NCBI RefSeq assembly: GCF_018131185.1
Contig: NZ_JAFCJE010000003.1
Coordinates: forward strand, 434,001-498,000
DNA length: 64,000 nt
DNA from: Bradyrhizobium diazoefficiens
GTDB taxonomy: Bacteria; Pseudomonadota; Alphaproteobacteria; Rhizobiales; Xanthobacteraceae
Direction of reading: 5' to 3'
The position numbers and the translations under genes are program-made. The notes beneath the pieces were generated by a model that saw nothing but the letters and a program-made list of their open reading frames with translations, did not search any database and was not told the DNA's origin. This document shows positions 1-8,700 of this stretch, piece by piece. Each line of letters begins with the position of its first letter. The first letter of the stretch is position 1.

Positions 1-214
<214 letters not shown>

Positions 215-296
215 TTAATTAAGATTTCAAAGCCCGCTTCGGAACTCTCCCGACACGCGTCGGGCCGCATCTTCCGCCAAGCCGCATTCAGGTAAC

Positions 297-327
297 AAAA
301 AAGAGCGGGTCCTTTCGGGCCCACTCT
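297..327 (-). terminator. Terminator-like hairpin in the rimP leader (possible attenuator)
   Basis: On the minus strand a GC-rich stem (arms 303-312 and 317-326, 4-base loop, one mismatch and one wobble) is followed at once by six T residues (302-297). This is a textbook intrinsic terminator shape. It lies between the putative promoter at 365-392 and the rimP start at 184, so it would stop transcription before rimP unless relieved. It could instead end a short RNA of about 60 nt. Confidence 0.6.
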
Positions 328-364
328 CACTACGCGGATCGTATGAGAAGATGAATTGGCGCTG

Positions 365-392
365 ATATAGCGCTTTTGATCCCCCCGGACAA
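365..392 (-). promoter_or_regulatory. Putative sigma-70 promoter of rimP
   Basis: On the minus strand TTGTCC (392-387) and CTATAT (370-365) are separated by 16 bases. This resembles the rhizobial consensus CTTGAC-N17-CTATAT. Transcription would start near 358, about 170 bases upstream of the rimP ATG, and would run through the hairpin at 297-327. The remaining stretch 393-544, up to the divergent DUF2336 gene, shows no gene. Confidence 0.5.
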
Positions 393-544
393 GGCCTATC
401 GCGGGCCAAACGAGGCTTTTTGCGCCCGATTCGCGGCCTCCCCGGGCCTAACGCTTCTTTCACCTCGGAGGGCTAAATTCCCTGATTGTGGGGCGGCTTG
501 GACCAGGGCGCACCCGCGGCGTGCCCTGATCGAGTTGCGCTTTC

Positions 545-1627
545 ATGACCGTTGCCACGTCGCTCATTCCCGGACTGGACGACATCGTCAAACGCGGCGA
601 TCCGCGGCGACGCGGCGAGATCGCGCGCGCCATCTCCGAATTGTTCTTCCAGGATTCCGCCAATCTTCGTCCCGAGCTCATCGATCTCTTCGACAATCTC
701 CTGATCGATCTCGTCCCGCATGCCGAGCTCGCCTCGCGCATCGACCTGGCCGAGCGCTTCTCGCACCTGAACAACGCGCCGCCGCATTTGGTCAATCAAC
801 TCGCGCGCGAAAACGAGATCATGGTGGCGGCCCCCGTGCTGCGCCGCTCGCCCGTGCTCGATGACGCCGCCCTGGTCGAGATCGCGCGGCTGAAGGGCCA
901 GGGCCATCTGCTGGCGATGACCGAGCGGCCCGCATTGTCGGCCGAGATCACCGACGTGCTGGTCGAGCGCGGCGATCGCGACGTGGTGCGCCGCGCCGCC
1001 GGCAATGCCGGCGCAGTGTTCTCGCCGGGCAGCTATTCCGAGATGATCAAGCGCGCGGCACAGGACGGCGTATTGACGCTCAGGATCGGTCAGCGCAACG
1101 ATCTTTCGGGCGAGCACCTGAAAGAGCTTCTCGACGGGACGCTCGACGTCATCCGCCGGCGCCTCTCCAGCGTGGTCAACCCCGCGCGCCAGCTCGAGAT
1201 CAAGCGCGCGATGGCGGCGATCGAGGAAGCCGCGCTGCCGCCGGGTCCGCGGCGCGATTTCTCCGGGGCACAGCGCACGGTTCTCACCTTGCATCGCGAG
1301 GGCCATCTCGGCGAGAGTGCGCTGCTCGGCTTCGCCAAGGCGAACAAATACGAGGAATCGATCGCGTCGCTCTCGGCGATGTCCGGCGTCCGCCTTTCGG
1401 TTCTCGACCGCCTGATTTCAGGCGACCGCTACGATCCGATCCTCATCATCGGTCGGGTGCTGAATCTGGGCTGGCCCACGGTGCGCGCGCTCATCCTGCT
1501 CTGGTACGGTCCGCACCGCACGCCGGCCGATGCCGACATCGAGGGCGCGCGCGTCAACTTCACACGCCTGATGCCGACGACCGCCGAGCGCGTCGTGAAC
1601 TTCTGGCGCAACCGGCAGACGATTTAA
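545..1627 (+). CDS. DUF2336 domain-containing protein
   Basis: 360-residue cytoplasmic protein, almost entirely helical, with no signal peptide or membrane segment. The repeated short helices with Arg-rich turns and the central stretch around ISELFFQDS and LVPHAELASRI are typical of DUF2336, a family found almost only in alphaproteobacteria and of unknown biochemical function. It starts at the ATG at 545. It stands alone, divergent from rimP and convergent with trmB, from which it is separated by a palindromic repeat. Family assignment is from memory of the family; no function is claimed. Confidence 0.75.
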   Translation: MTVATSLIPGLDDIVKRGDPRRRGEIARAISELFFQDSANLRPELIDLFDNLLIDLVPHAELASRIDLAERFSHLNNAPPHLVNQLARENEIMVAAPVLRRSPVLDDAALVEIARLKGQGHLLAMTERPALSAEITDVLVERGDRDVVRRAAGNAGAVFSPGSYSEMIKRAAQDGVLTLRIGQRNDLSGEHLKELLDGTLDVIRRRLSSVVNPARQLEIKRAMAAIEEAALPPGPRRDFSGAQRTVLTLHREGHLGESALLGFAKANKYEESIASLSAMSGVRLSVLDRLISGDRYDPILIIGRVLNLGWPTVRALILLWYGPHRTPADADIEGARVNFTRLMPTTAERVVNFWRNRQTI

Positions 1628-1647
1628 TCCAGGTCCATGTCGACGTC

Positions 1648-1733
1648 GTCATGGTCGGGCTTGTCCCGGCCATCCACGTTCTGTGTGCACGAGAGAAGGT
1701 CCGTGGATGACCGGGACAAGCCCGGACATGACG
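1648..1733. repeat. Palindromic intergenic repeat, family A, complete copy
   Basis: Two arms of about 31 bases, beginning GTCATGGTCGGGCTTGTCCC and ending ...CCCGGACATGAC, are near-perfect reverse complements around a loop of about 23 bases. The same unit recurs complete at 12691-12770, and in shortened form at 40501, 50864 and 60860. It lies between two convergent genes, where a bidirectional hairpin could act as a transcription stop. Confidence 0.75.
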
Positions 1734-1756
1734 ATCGCGGAGGGCGTGCACAAGAA

Positions 1757-2467
1757 TCACACCCGCCTGAACCGCAGATACGCCGCCTTGCGTCCTTCGC
1801 GCGCTGCCTTCCGGCCGTAGCGGGTCATGGTGTATCCGGCCCATGGTTTCCTGAAGTCGTCGGCACGTTCGGCAAGCCAGACGAAATCCTGCGAACGCGC
1901 AAGATGCGACAGCGTCCACGCGCAGTAATCGTCGATGTCGCAGACGAAGCGGAATTCGCCGTTCGGCTTCAGCACGCGCGCCATCGCGGCGATCGTCCTG
2001 TCCTGGACGAAGCGGCGTTTCCAGTGCCGCCGCTTCGGCCAGGGATCGGGATGGATCAGGTCGATCCGGGATAGTGATGCCTTCGGCAGCCAGGCCAGCA
2101 GTTCGGCAGCATCGCCCGCGAACAGGCGGATGTTGCCGACGTTGGCGGCCTCGATCTGCGCGAGGATCTTTGCCATGCCGTTGACGTAAGGCTCGCAGCC
2201 GATGAAGCCTGTCGTGGCGAAGTTCTGTGCCTCGGCCGCCAGATGCTCGCCGCCGCCGAAGCCGATCTCGAGCCGCACGTCTTCGGCCGCGGGGCCAAAG
2301 ATCTCGCGGGCATCCGCCGGCGTTTCACCCTCGATGTCGAGGGCAAGATGCGGCAGCAGATGATCGACCAGCTCGGCCTGGTGGTGCCTGAGCTTGTGGC
2401 CCTTGCGGCGCCCGAAGAAGGCGCGTTCGCGGTCCTCGCGATCGGGGTCTGATTTGCGCTCGCTCAT
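1757..2467 (-). CDS. trmB: tRNA (guanine-N7-)-methyltransferase TrmB
   Basis: 236 residues. Methylates G46 in the variable loop of tRNA with S-adenosylmethionine. The SAM-binding motif LEIGFGGGEH is at residues 66-75 and the family signature HPDPWPKRRH at 139-148, with D and Y residues of the C-terminal DDFRKPWAGYTMTRYG tail also in place. The length is normal for the family. Its ATG overlaps the stop of the upstream M20 peptidase gene by 4 bases (ATGA), so the two are probably translationally coupled. Confidence 0.93.
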   Translation of the reverse strand: MSERKSDPDREDRERAFFGRRKGHKLRHHQAELVDHLLPHLALDIEGETPADAREIFGPAAEDVRLEIGFGGGEHLAAEAQNFATTGFIGCEPYVNGMAKILAQIEAANVGNIRLFAGDAAELLAWLPKASLSRIDLIHPDPWPKRRHWKRRFVQDRTIAAMARVLKPNGEFRFVCDIDDYCAWTLSHLARSQDFVWLAERADDFRKPWAGYTMTRYGRKAAREGRKAAYLRFRRV

Positions 2468-3591
2468 CGCAGCGTCTGATACAGGCGATGGAGCAGCCGC
2501 GCGCGCGGTGCGAGCGACGAGATATAGAGCTGCTCATAATGGGTGTGCGCGCCCTTGCCGTCGACGCCGAGCCCGTCGAGCGTTGCGGTGTGGGCGGCGG
2601 TGAAATTGCCGTCCGAGCCGCCGCCGGTGTGGGTGTCGATCAGCTCGAAGCCGATCTCGCTGGCGAGCGTCTTCGCATGCTCGTACAGCGAAGCGCCTGC
2701 GTTGCTCTTCTCGTAAGGCGGTCGGTTGAGCTCGCCCGTGACCTTGACGGTGACGCCGTCGGTCTTCGACGTGAGCGCGAGGATCTTGCCGACGAACTCG
2801 TCCGCATCCCTGAGGCTCAGCACGCGCAAATCGACCTCGGCATAGGCCTCTTCCGGCGTGACGTTGGGGCGCGTGCCGCCGCGCACCACTCCGACATTGA
2901 CGGTGACGCCGCGTTCCAGGTCGTTCATCCCTTCCAGCGCCAGGATGACGTTGGCGAGCTCGCGGACGGCGCTGCGGCCGTCTTCGGGCCGGGTGCCGGC
3001 ATGCGCCGGTACGCCCTTGACGAACACGCGGAAGCGGCCGACGCCCTTGCGTCCGGTGACAATCTTGCCGCCGTCACGTGCCGGCTCCGTCACCAGCACG
3101 TATTTGGCCTTGCGTCCTTCCTGCTCGATGAGTGCGCGCGAGGTGGGGCTGCCGATCTCCTCGTCGGAGGTGAACAAATGCGTGATGCCGAGGGGCGAAC
3201 GATCGTCGCCCGCGCAGAGCGCCTGAAAGGCGTGAAGGGCGATGTAGGCACCGCCCTTCATGTCGTAGATGCCGGGACCGAACGCGACGTCGCCTTCGAC
3301 CTTGAACGGCAGGCGCTCGATGAATCCGAGGGGATGAACGGTATCGAGGTGGCTCAGCACCAGGATGCCCGGCGTGTCATGGCCCCAGTTCGACCGCGCG
3401 ATGAGATGATCGCCGCAGCCATCGACGCCGGCGACGCGCTCGAGCGTGACGGGCAGATCGCGGTATTGGTCCGCGACCACAGAGATCAGCCTGTTGACCT
3501 GTTCAGGCGCTTCCGTCGGCGTCTCGACCTCCACCCAGCGGCGGATGCCATCGAGAATAGTTTGAGAATCGAACCAATTCGAGTTGGCCAT
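2464..3591 (-). CDS. M20 family metallopeptidase (carboxypeptidase G2 / glutamate carboxypeptidase type)
   Basis: 375 residues from the ATG at 3591; a longer reading frame adds 10 unlikely residues. Di-zinc ligands of the M20 family are visible: the SHLDTVHP motif, GPGIYDMKGG, the SDEEIGS Glu pair, and a C-terminal His in the GGGSDGNF/GAHTHYE region. No signal peptide, so it should act in the cytoplasm. It resembles glutamate carboxypeptidases and acetylornithine-deacetylase-like enzymes, and the substrate cannot be told. It occupies the place between the XRE regulator and trmB where several other Rhizobiales carry metK. Confidence 0.82.
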   Translation of the reverse strand: MANSNWFDSQTILDGIRRWVEVETPTEAPEQVNRLISVVADQYRDLPVTLERVAGVDGCGDHLIARSNWGHDTPGILVLSHLDTVHPLGFIERLPFKVEGDVAFGPGIYDMKGGAYIALHAFQALCAGDDRSPLGITHLFTSDEEIGSPTSRALIEQEGRKAKYVLVTEPARDGGKIVTGRKGVGRFRVFVKGVPAHAGTRPEDGRSAVRELANVILALEGMNDLERGVTVNVGVVRGGTRPNVTPEEAYAEVDLRVLSLRDADEFVGKILALTSKTDGVTVKVTGELNRPPYEKSNAGASLYEHAKTLASEIGFELIDTHTGGGSDGNFTAAHTATLDGLGVDGKGAHTHYEQLYISSLAPRARLLHRLYQTLR

Positions 3592-3705
3592 GGACGCATC
3601 TGTGCCTTTGAATCGCATCATCGAAGCGGACGCGCGTCAAAGCGCGGCCTTGAATGACGACATAGGCCAGATTTGACGCGGTCTCAAATCGCTATCGAGG
3701 TCGTA

Positions 3706-4119
3706 TCAGCGCTTGTCGGGCCCTTCGCGAGCCGCGATCTGCTCGACGAGATCGACGATCGAGCGGCGCATCTTCGAGTCGGTGATTCGCGTGAACGCCT
3801 TGGTCAAGGCAAGTCCTTCGGAGGTCGCGAGAAAGTCCGACACGTAGGAGGGCGAGGCGCCTTCGGCGAAGCCGTCCGGACCCGGCACGCCGCTCGGACC
3901 GCCTTCGAACAGGAAGGACACGGGGACCTGCAGAATCTCGGCGATTTGCTGGATGCGGCTTGCGCCGACCCGGTTGGTGCCCTTCTCGTACTTCTGTATC
4001 TGCTGGAAAGTCAGGCCCAAAGCTTCACCGAGCTTTTCCTGACTCATGCCCAACATGATGCGGCGCATACGCACGCGACTGCCGACATATTTGTCAACAG
4101 GGTTGGGCGCTTTCGACAT
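3706..4119 (-). CDS. XRE-family helix-turn-helix regulator (PhrR-like)
   Basis: 137 residues. A Cro/CI-type HTH spans about residues 16-70 (VRMRRIMLGMSQEKLGEALG, then QQIQKYEKG and RIQQIAEIL), followed by an acidic/Gly-Pro linker and a short helical tail. It resembles the regulator found next to lnt in rhizobia (phrR in Sinorhizobium, induced by acid pH). The ATG at 4119 is preceded by a GGGG stretch. A near-perfect inverted repeat sits upstream (4281-4305) and may be its own operator. The targets are unknown. Confidence 0.85.
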   Translation of the reverse strand: MSKAPNPVDKYVGSRVRMRRIMLGMSQEKLGEALGLTFQQIQKYEKGTNRVGASRIQQIAEILQVPVSFLFEGGPSGVPGPDGFAEGASPSYVSDFLATSEGLALTKAFTRITDSKMRRSIVDLVEQIAAREGPDKR

Positions 4120-4280
4120 TTCCCCAGTCCTCCAAACACCACCTTCAGCGCAATCAACCGGAGTGCGTCAGGTGCAAGCAACGTCAAATCAAACCCTCTT
4201 ATTGGGAAACATTGCGGAGAAATTTAGCAATGCCCACTGTCTTTTGCAGTCGGTGCAGAATGGGGAGCCCGTGTGCAGTC

Positions 4281-4305
4281 TGTCAACCGTGGACTGCGGT
4301 TGTCA
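4281..4305. promoter_or_regulatory. Inverted repeat upstream of the XRE regulator gene, candidate operator
   Basis: TGTCAACCG (4281-4289) and CGGTTGTCA (4297-4305) match as inverted arms at 8 of 9 positions around a 7-base centre. On the minus strand both arms also carry TTGACA-like -35 elements. It lies about 165 bases upstream of the XRE gene and downstream of its other neighbour, lnt. Its position suggests autoregulation, but this is inference. Confidence 0.35.
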
Positions 4306-4339
4306 AAAGTTTCCGGCTACCTCCGCTGCGACGGTGCGA

Positions 4340-5953
4340 TCAGCTCTGCAGCTTGGTAACGCGTCGGCGGACCGCCAGGATCACCGCAAGCGCGACGAGC
4401 ATGGCTGCGGGCGCGTCACCCACCCGTGCGTAGACGGTCGGCGGGATCGCGGCCGGCAGGTTTGCATCCAAAATGCCTTCGATGCCGAGGCCGAGGCTGG
4501 CGACGTTGCGGCCCACCGGATCGATCACGGCGGAGATACCGGTATTGGCGGAGCGAACCAGCGGCAATCCGAGTTCGATCGCGCGCATCCGCGACTGCTC
4601 CAGATGCTGATAGGGGCCGGTCGAGATGCCGAACCAACCATCATTGGTGAGGTTCACGATCCAGCCCGGACGCTCGTTGCGTCCAGCCACTTCGCCGGGA
4701 AAGATGGCTTCGTAACAGATCAGCGGCAGCGCGGGCGGTGCACCGGGTACCGGCAGCGCGTGTCGTACCGTGCCGGGAATGAAGCCGCCGCGCACACGCG
4801 TCAGTTGCTCGAAACCGAGCTTCTCCATCAGTGCCTGGAAGGGAAGAAATTCGCCGAACGGCACCAAATGCAACTTGTCGTACACTGCGAGCACGCTGCC
4901 GTCGTGATCGATCACGTAGATCGAATTATAGGCACGCGTGATCGGCGTGCTCCGGGGCAGGTCGGGCGCGCGGACTGACCCCGTGATCAGTACCGTGCCC
5001 TTGGGCAGAAGGTCTGCAATCTGAGCCATCGCGTCGGCTTCGCGAGTCAGGAAGAACGGAAAGGCGGATTCCGGCCAGATCAGGATGGTGGCATCGCGCA
5101 CGCCGGTCGATTGCGGGCCCGAGGCGCGGTCCGACAACGCCAGGTATTTCTTCATCACCTCCGCCTTGGCGGCGTAGTTGAACTTGGCGTTCTGCTGGAG
5201 ATTCGGCTGCATCAGGCGCAGCTTGGCGCCCGATACCATCGTGGTCGGATGCAGCGACAGGCGGATCGCGCCGAAGATGCTCATGACGATCAAGAGTGCG
5301 ATTGCCGCCGCCGGCACGCGCCATGGCAGGCGGCGATCGGGCGTGCGGTCAATCAGGGTCGCGGGGCTCGCGAAGATCGCAACCGTCAGGAACGTCATGC
5401 CCCACAGTCCGATCAGCGACGCCGCCTGCGCCAGCGGCAACGGCTCGGAGAGCGCATAGCCGAACGCGTTCCAGGGAAAGCCGGTCAGGGCATGGCCGCG
5501 CAACCATTCGCTCAACGTGAGGCTTGCTGCGAGCGCAAGCACCCGCGTGGCGTCCTTGGTCCAGAGCAGGCGTGCCAGCGCAAAGCCAATGGCCGTGAAG
5601 ACGGACAGATAGGCCGGCAGGCCGAGCACGGCGAACGGCGTCAGCCAGGCGAACACATCGGCATCGACGAAAAAGGCGTAGCCGATCCAGTAGAGGCCGG
5701 GCACGAAATAGCCGAGGCCGAACCAGTAGCCGGTCAGTGCCGCGGCCGGGACGCCGCCATAGCGTCCCGCGCCAGTGCCGTCGATCAGCCAGACCAGCAC
5801 CGGGAAGGTGATGAACAGCACCGGGAAGAGGTTGAACGGCGCCAGTGCCAGCACCGACAATGCTCCAGCCGCCATCGCGATGACGGCGCGCTTCCATCCC
5901 CAGGCGAGGATGATGGCAAGCGCAATCTGCCGAAGTCGCTGGAACGGACTCAC
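4340..5953 (-). CDS. lnt: Apolipoprotein N-acyltransferase Lnt
   Basis: 537 residues, GTG start whose GTGA overlaps the stop of the upstream CBS-domain gene by 4 bases. Catalyses the last step of lipoprotein maturation, N-acylation of the diacylated Cys, in the inner membrane. About six hydrophobic segments fill residues 10-225. A nitrilase-like domain follows with the expected catalytic residues: Glu295 (WPESAFP), Lys360 (YDKLHLVPFGE) and Cys413 (ICYEAIFPG). A final membrane segment closes the protein. Length and order are normal. Last gene of the phoH-ybeY-corC-lnt run. Confidence 0.95.
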   Translation of the reverse strand: MSPFQRLRQIALAIILAWGWKRAVIAMAAGALSVLALAPFNLFPVLFITFPVLVWLIDGTGAGRYGGVPAAALTGYWFGLGYFVPGLYWIGYAFFVDADVFAWLTPFAVLGLPAYLSVFTAIGFALARLLWTKDATRVLALAASLTLSEWLRGHALTGFPWNAFGYALSEPLPLAQAASLIGLWGMTFLTVAIFASPATLIDRTPDRRLPWRVPAAAIALLIVMSIFGAIRLSLHPTTMVSGAKLRLMQPNLQQNAKFNYAAKAEVMKKYLALSDRASGPQSTGVRDATILIWPESAFPFFLTREADAMAQIADLLPKGTVLITGSVRAPDLPRSTPITRAYNSIYVIDHDGSVLAVYDKLHLVPFGEFLPFQALMEKLGFEQLTRVRGGFIPGTVRHALPVPGAPPALPLICYEAIFPGEVAGRNERPGWIVNLTNDGWFGISTGPYQHLEQSRMRAIELGLPLVRSANTGISAVIDPVGRNVASLGLGIEGILDANLPAAIPPTVYARVGDAPAAMLVALAVILAVRRRVTKLQS

Positions 5954-7068
5954 TGTTGGCCCGTCCCGTCGCTTGGCGGCGGGCTGGGCGTGTCGCTGGC
6001 GGGCGATTGACCGCTGTCCGTCGCGGCTTCGCGACGCCGGCTCTCGCGCTGGGTGCGCGGGGCGGGACGTTCTTTGCGCGTCGAGATGCGCAGCCGCTTG
6101 ACGCGGCGCGGATCGGCATCGAGCACCTCGACCTCGTAATTGCCGGGGCCCGAGATCACCTCGCCGCGCACTGGCAGACGCCCGACGAAGCTGACGAGAT
6201 AGCCGCCCAGCGTCTCCACCTCCTCGCCGGCTTCACCGGTGACGAAATCCTCGCCGATCACCGAGCGGACGTCGTCGAGGCTGGCGCGAGCATCGGCGAT
6301 GAAGGCGTTGTCGGGCAGGCGCACGATCGAGGGCGGCTCGTCGCTGTCGTGCTCGTCGTCGATCTCACCGACGATCTGCTCGACGATGTCCTCGAGCGAA
6401 ACCAGGCCGTCGCTGCCGCCATATTCGTCGACCACCAGGGCGAGGTGGATGCGCGTGGCCTGCATCTGCGCGAGCAGGTCGATCGCCCGCATCGACGGCG
6501 GCACGTAGAGCAGCTTGCGGATGATGCGCGCGTCCTCGAGCGGCAGCGCAAGGTCCACGGCCTTCAGATCGAGCCCGGCGGGCAGCGGTTTCTTGCGCTT
6601 GGTCTTGGTGGCCTCGGACACGCGCGCCCGCGCGGTCATGAAAGCGAGCAGGTCGCGGATGTGGACGATGCCGACGGGATCGTCCAGCGTCTCATTATAA
6701 ACGACGAGGCGCGAATGGCCGGCGCTCTCGAAGCGGTCCATTAACTCGCCGAGCGGGATGTCGCGCTTCACCGCGACGATGTCGGCGCGATGCACCATGA
6801 CGTCGGCGATGCGGCGCTCGTGCAGGCCCAGGATGTTGCGCAGCATGGTGCGCTCGACCGCGGAAAAGCCGGTGTCGTCGGGCGTCGTTGCGTTGAGCAC
6901 GACCTGGAGGTCTTCGCGCACCGATCCGGCCTTCCAGCCGAACAGCGTGCGGATGGCGCGCAGCAGCCATCCTTCCGCGGTCGGGCGCATCACCTCGCCC
7001 TGGGTCACGACGGCGGGCAGATTGGCCGTGTTGCGTGGGTTGTCCTGAATAGGGTCGGAATCCGGCAT
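5950..7068 (-). CDS. Hemolysin/CorC-type CBS-domain protein
   Basis: 372 residues from the ATG at 7068, one base after the ybeY stop. Two CBS domains lie at roughly residues 75-210 (RIADVMVHRADIVAVKRDIP starts the first), followed by a CorC_HlyC domain with the SDGLVSLEDIVEQIVGEI signature. No membrane segment is seen, so it is the soluble CorC/TlyC form rather than the membrane CNNM form. CorC proteins are linked to magnesium/cobalt efflux and the family name hemolysin C is historical. The C-terminus is long, basic and low-complexity. Confidence 0.85.
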   Translation of the reverse strand: MPDSDPIQDNPRNTANLPAVVTQGEVMRPTAEGWLLRAIRTLFGWKAGSVREDLQVVLNATTPDDTGFSAVERTMLRNILGLHERRIADVMVHRADIVAVKRDIPLGELMDRFESAGHSRLVVYNETLDDPVGIVHIRDLLAFMTARARVSEATKTKRKKPLPAGLDLKAVDLALPLEDARIIRKLLYVPPSMRAIDLLAQMQATRIHLALVVDEYGGSDGLVSLEDIVEQIVGEIDDEHDSDEPPSIVRLPDNAFIADARASLDDVRSVIGEDFVTGEAGEEVETLGGYLVSFVGRLPVRGEVISGPGNYEVEVLDADPRRVKRLRISTRKERPAPRTQRESRRREAATDSGQSPASDTPSPPPSDGTGQQ

Positions 7069-7069
7069 C

Positions 7070-7579
7070 TCAGTGCGTCCCTGCGCGGTCTGCATAGGGA
7101 TCGGGAATTCCAAGGTGAGCCAGGATCTGCGTCTCCAGCGCTTCCATCTCCTCGGCGTCGTCCTCGTTCTCGTGATCGTAGCCGATCAGATGCAGGAAGC
7201 CGTGTACGGCGAGGTGGCTCAAATGGTGGTCGAACGGCTTTTGTTCCTCGTCGGCCTCGCGCCGCATGGTCTCGTAGGCGATCGCGATATCGCCGAGCAT
7301 GCGCGGCGCATCACCCGGCTTCCACTCGCCCTCCGGCTGGAGCGCGGGAAACGACAGCACGTTGGTCGGCTTGTCGATGCCGCGCCAGTTGCTGTTGAGG
7401 GTGCGGATGCCGGCATCATCGGTCAGCATCACGGCCACTTCCGCGTCGGCAACGTCTTCGTCGACACTCTCGGCGGCGGCCGCAACGGCGCGCTGGATCA
7501 CGGCTTCGGAATCGGGCTCTCGCTGCCAGCAATCGGCGACGACGAGGACTTCGGTCATGGGAAGGTTGGGATGGGACAT
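7070..7579 (-). CDS. ybeY: Endoribonuclease YbeY (16S rRNA processing)
   Basis: 169 residues if it starts at the ATG at 7579, the first good start after the phoH stop (MSHPNLPMTEV); an ATG at 7558 is also possible. The zinc-binding signature HGFLHLIGYDH, with its three His, is present near the C-terminus, and the family sequence KPTNVLSFP is in the middle. YbeY processes the 3' end of 16S rRNA and takes part in ribosome quality control. Sits between phoH and corC, as in most bacteria. Confidence 0.93.
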   Translation of the reverse strand: MSHPNLPMTEVLVVADCWQREPDSEAVIQRAVAAAAESVDEDVADAEVAVMLTDDAGIRTLNSNWRGIDKPTNVLSFPALQPEGEWKPGDAPRMLGDIAIAYETMRREADEEQKPFDHHLSHLAVHGFLHLIGYDHENEDDAEEMEALETQILAHLGIPDPYADRAGTH

Positions 7580-7640
7580 TGTGCTGTCTGGGACGAAAGG
7601 GCGCATTGTCCGCGCCCCAAGGGGTCCCGCTGTTGCCTCG

Positions 7641-8696
7641 TCAGGATTGGCCGGCGACCGGCCGCTGCGGCGAACCTTCGTAAGCGGCGACGATCCGCGC
7701 CACGAGCTCATGGCGGATCACGTCCTCGGCTTTGAAATGAACCTGGGCAATTCCCTCGACGCCGCCCAGGAGGCGGGTCGCTTCGGCCAGGCCCGAGGTC
7801 TGGCCGTTCGGCAAGTCGATCTGCGAGGGGTCGCCTGTCACGATCATGCGGCTGTTCTCGCCGAGGCGCGTCAGGAACATCTTCATCTGCATCGACGTGG
7901 TGTTCTGCGCCTCGTCCAGGATGATGGCGGCGTTGGTGAGGGTGCGGCCGCGCATGAAGGCGAGCGGCGCGATCTCGATCTCGCCGGTCTGCAGCGCACG
8001 CTCGACGATGCGTGCATCCATGAGGTCATAGAGCGCGTCGTAGATGGGACGAAGATATGGATCGACCTTCTCGCGGAGATCGCCGGGCAGGAAGCCGAGC
8101 CTCTCGCCGGCTTCCACCGCCGGACGCGACAGGATGATCTTGTCGACCTCCTTGCGCTCGAACAGTTGCGCGGCATGCGCGACCGCAAGCCAGGTCTTGC
8201 CGGTGCCGGCGGGGCCGATGCCGAACACCAGCTCGTGACGCTTCAGCGCGCGGATGTAGGAGTCTTGAGCGGCCGTGCGCGCGCGCACCGGGCGCTTGCG
8301 CAGATTGATGCTGTCGAAGGCCGATTTGGCCGATTTGGCGTCGAACTCGAACAGCGAGCCCTGGGCGATGACGGCGCGGATCGCGCCTTCGACCTCGCCC
8401 TGGTCGAGGTCCTGTCCCTTCACGGCCTGGGCGTAGAGCACCTCCAGCACGCGGCGTGCGGCGTCGCAGCCGTCGCGCGTGCCGCCGATCGTGATGTGGT
8501 TGCCTTTGGAATCGACGACGACACCGAGCCGCCGTTCGATCTGCGCCAGATGCTGGCCGTAGGGGCCGACCAGCGCGGATGCGGCACGGTTGTCGTCGAA
8601 GTCGATGACGACCTGGGTCTCGGGCGGAACTTGCATGTCGCGGTCAAATTTGCGGCTGGGAGCGATAGAAGACGAATCCGATGCGCTTTTTGGCAA
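7641..8696 (-). CDS. phoH: PhoH family ATPase (PhoL type)
   Basis: About 351 residues from a TTG at 8696 that follows a GGAG sequence and lies just after the miaB stop; a GTG at 8735 would overlap miaB. A KH-like N-terminal region (ALVGPYGQHLAQIERRLG) precedes a P-loop domain: Walker A GPAGTGKT and Walker B IILDEAQN. PhoH/PhoL proteins are ATPases with suspected RNA roles and are almost always paired with ybeY, as here. The start is uncertain; the family is not. Confidence 0.88.
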   Translation of the reverse strand: MPKSASDSSSIAPSRKFDRDMQVPPETQVVIDFDDNRAASALVGPYGQHLAQIERRLGVVVDSKGNHITIGGTRDGCDAARRVLEVLYAQAVKGQDLDQGEVEGAIRAVIAQGSLFEFDAKSAKSAFDSINLRKRPVRARTAAQDSYIRALKRHELVFGIGPAGTGKTWLAVAHAAQLFERKEVDKIILSRPAVEAGERLGFLPGDLREKVDPYLRPIYDALYDLMDARIVERALQTGEIEIAPLAFMRGRTLTNAAIILDEAQNTTSMQMKMFLTRLGENSRMIVTGDPSQIDLPNGQTSGLAEATRLLGGVEGIAQVHFKAEDVIRHELVARIVAAYEGSPQRPVAGQS

Positions 8697-8700
8697 GGGT

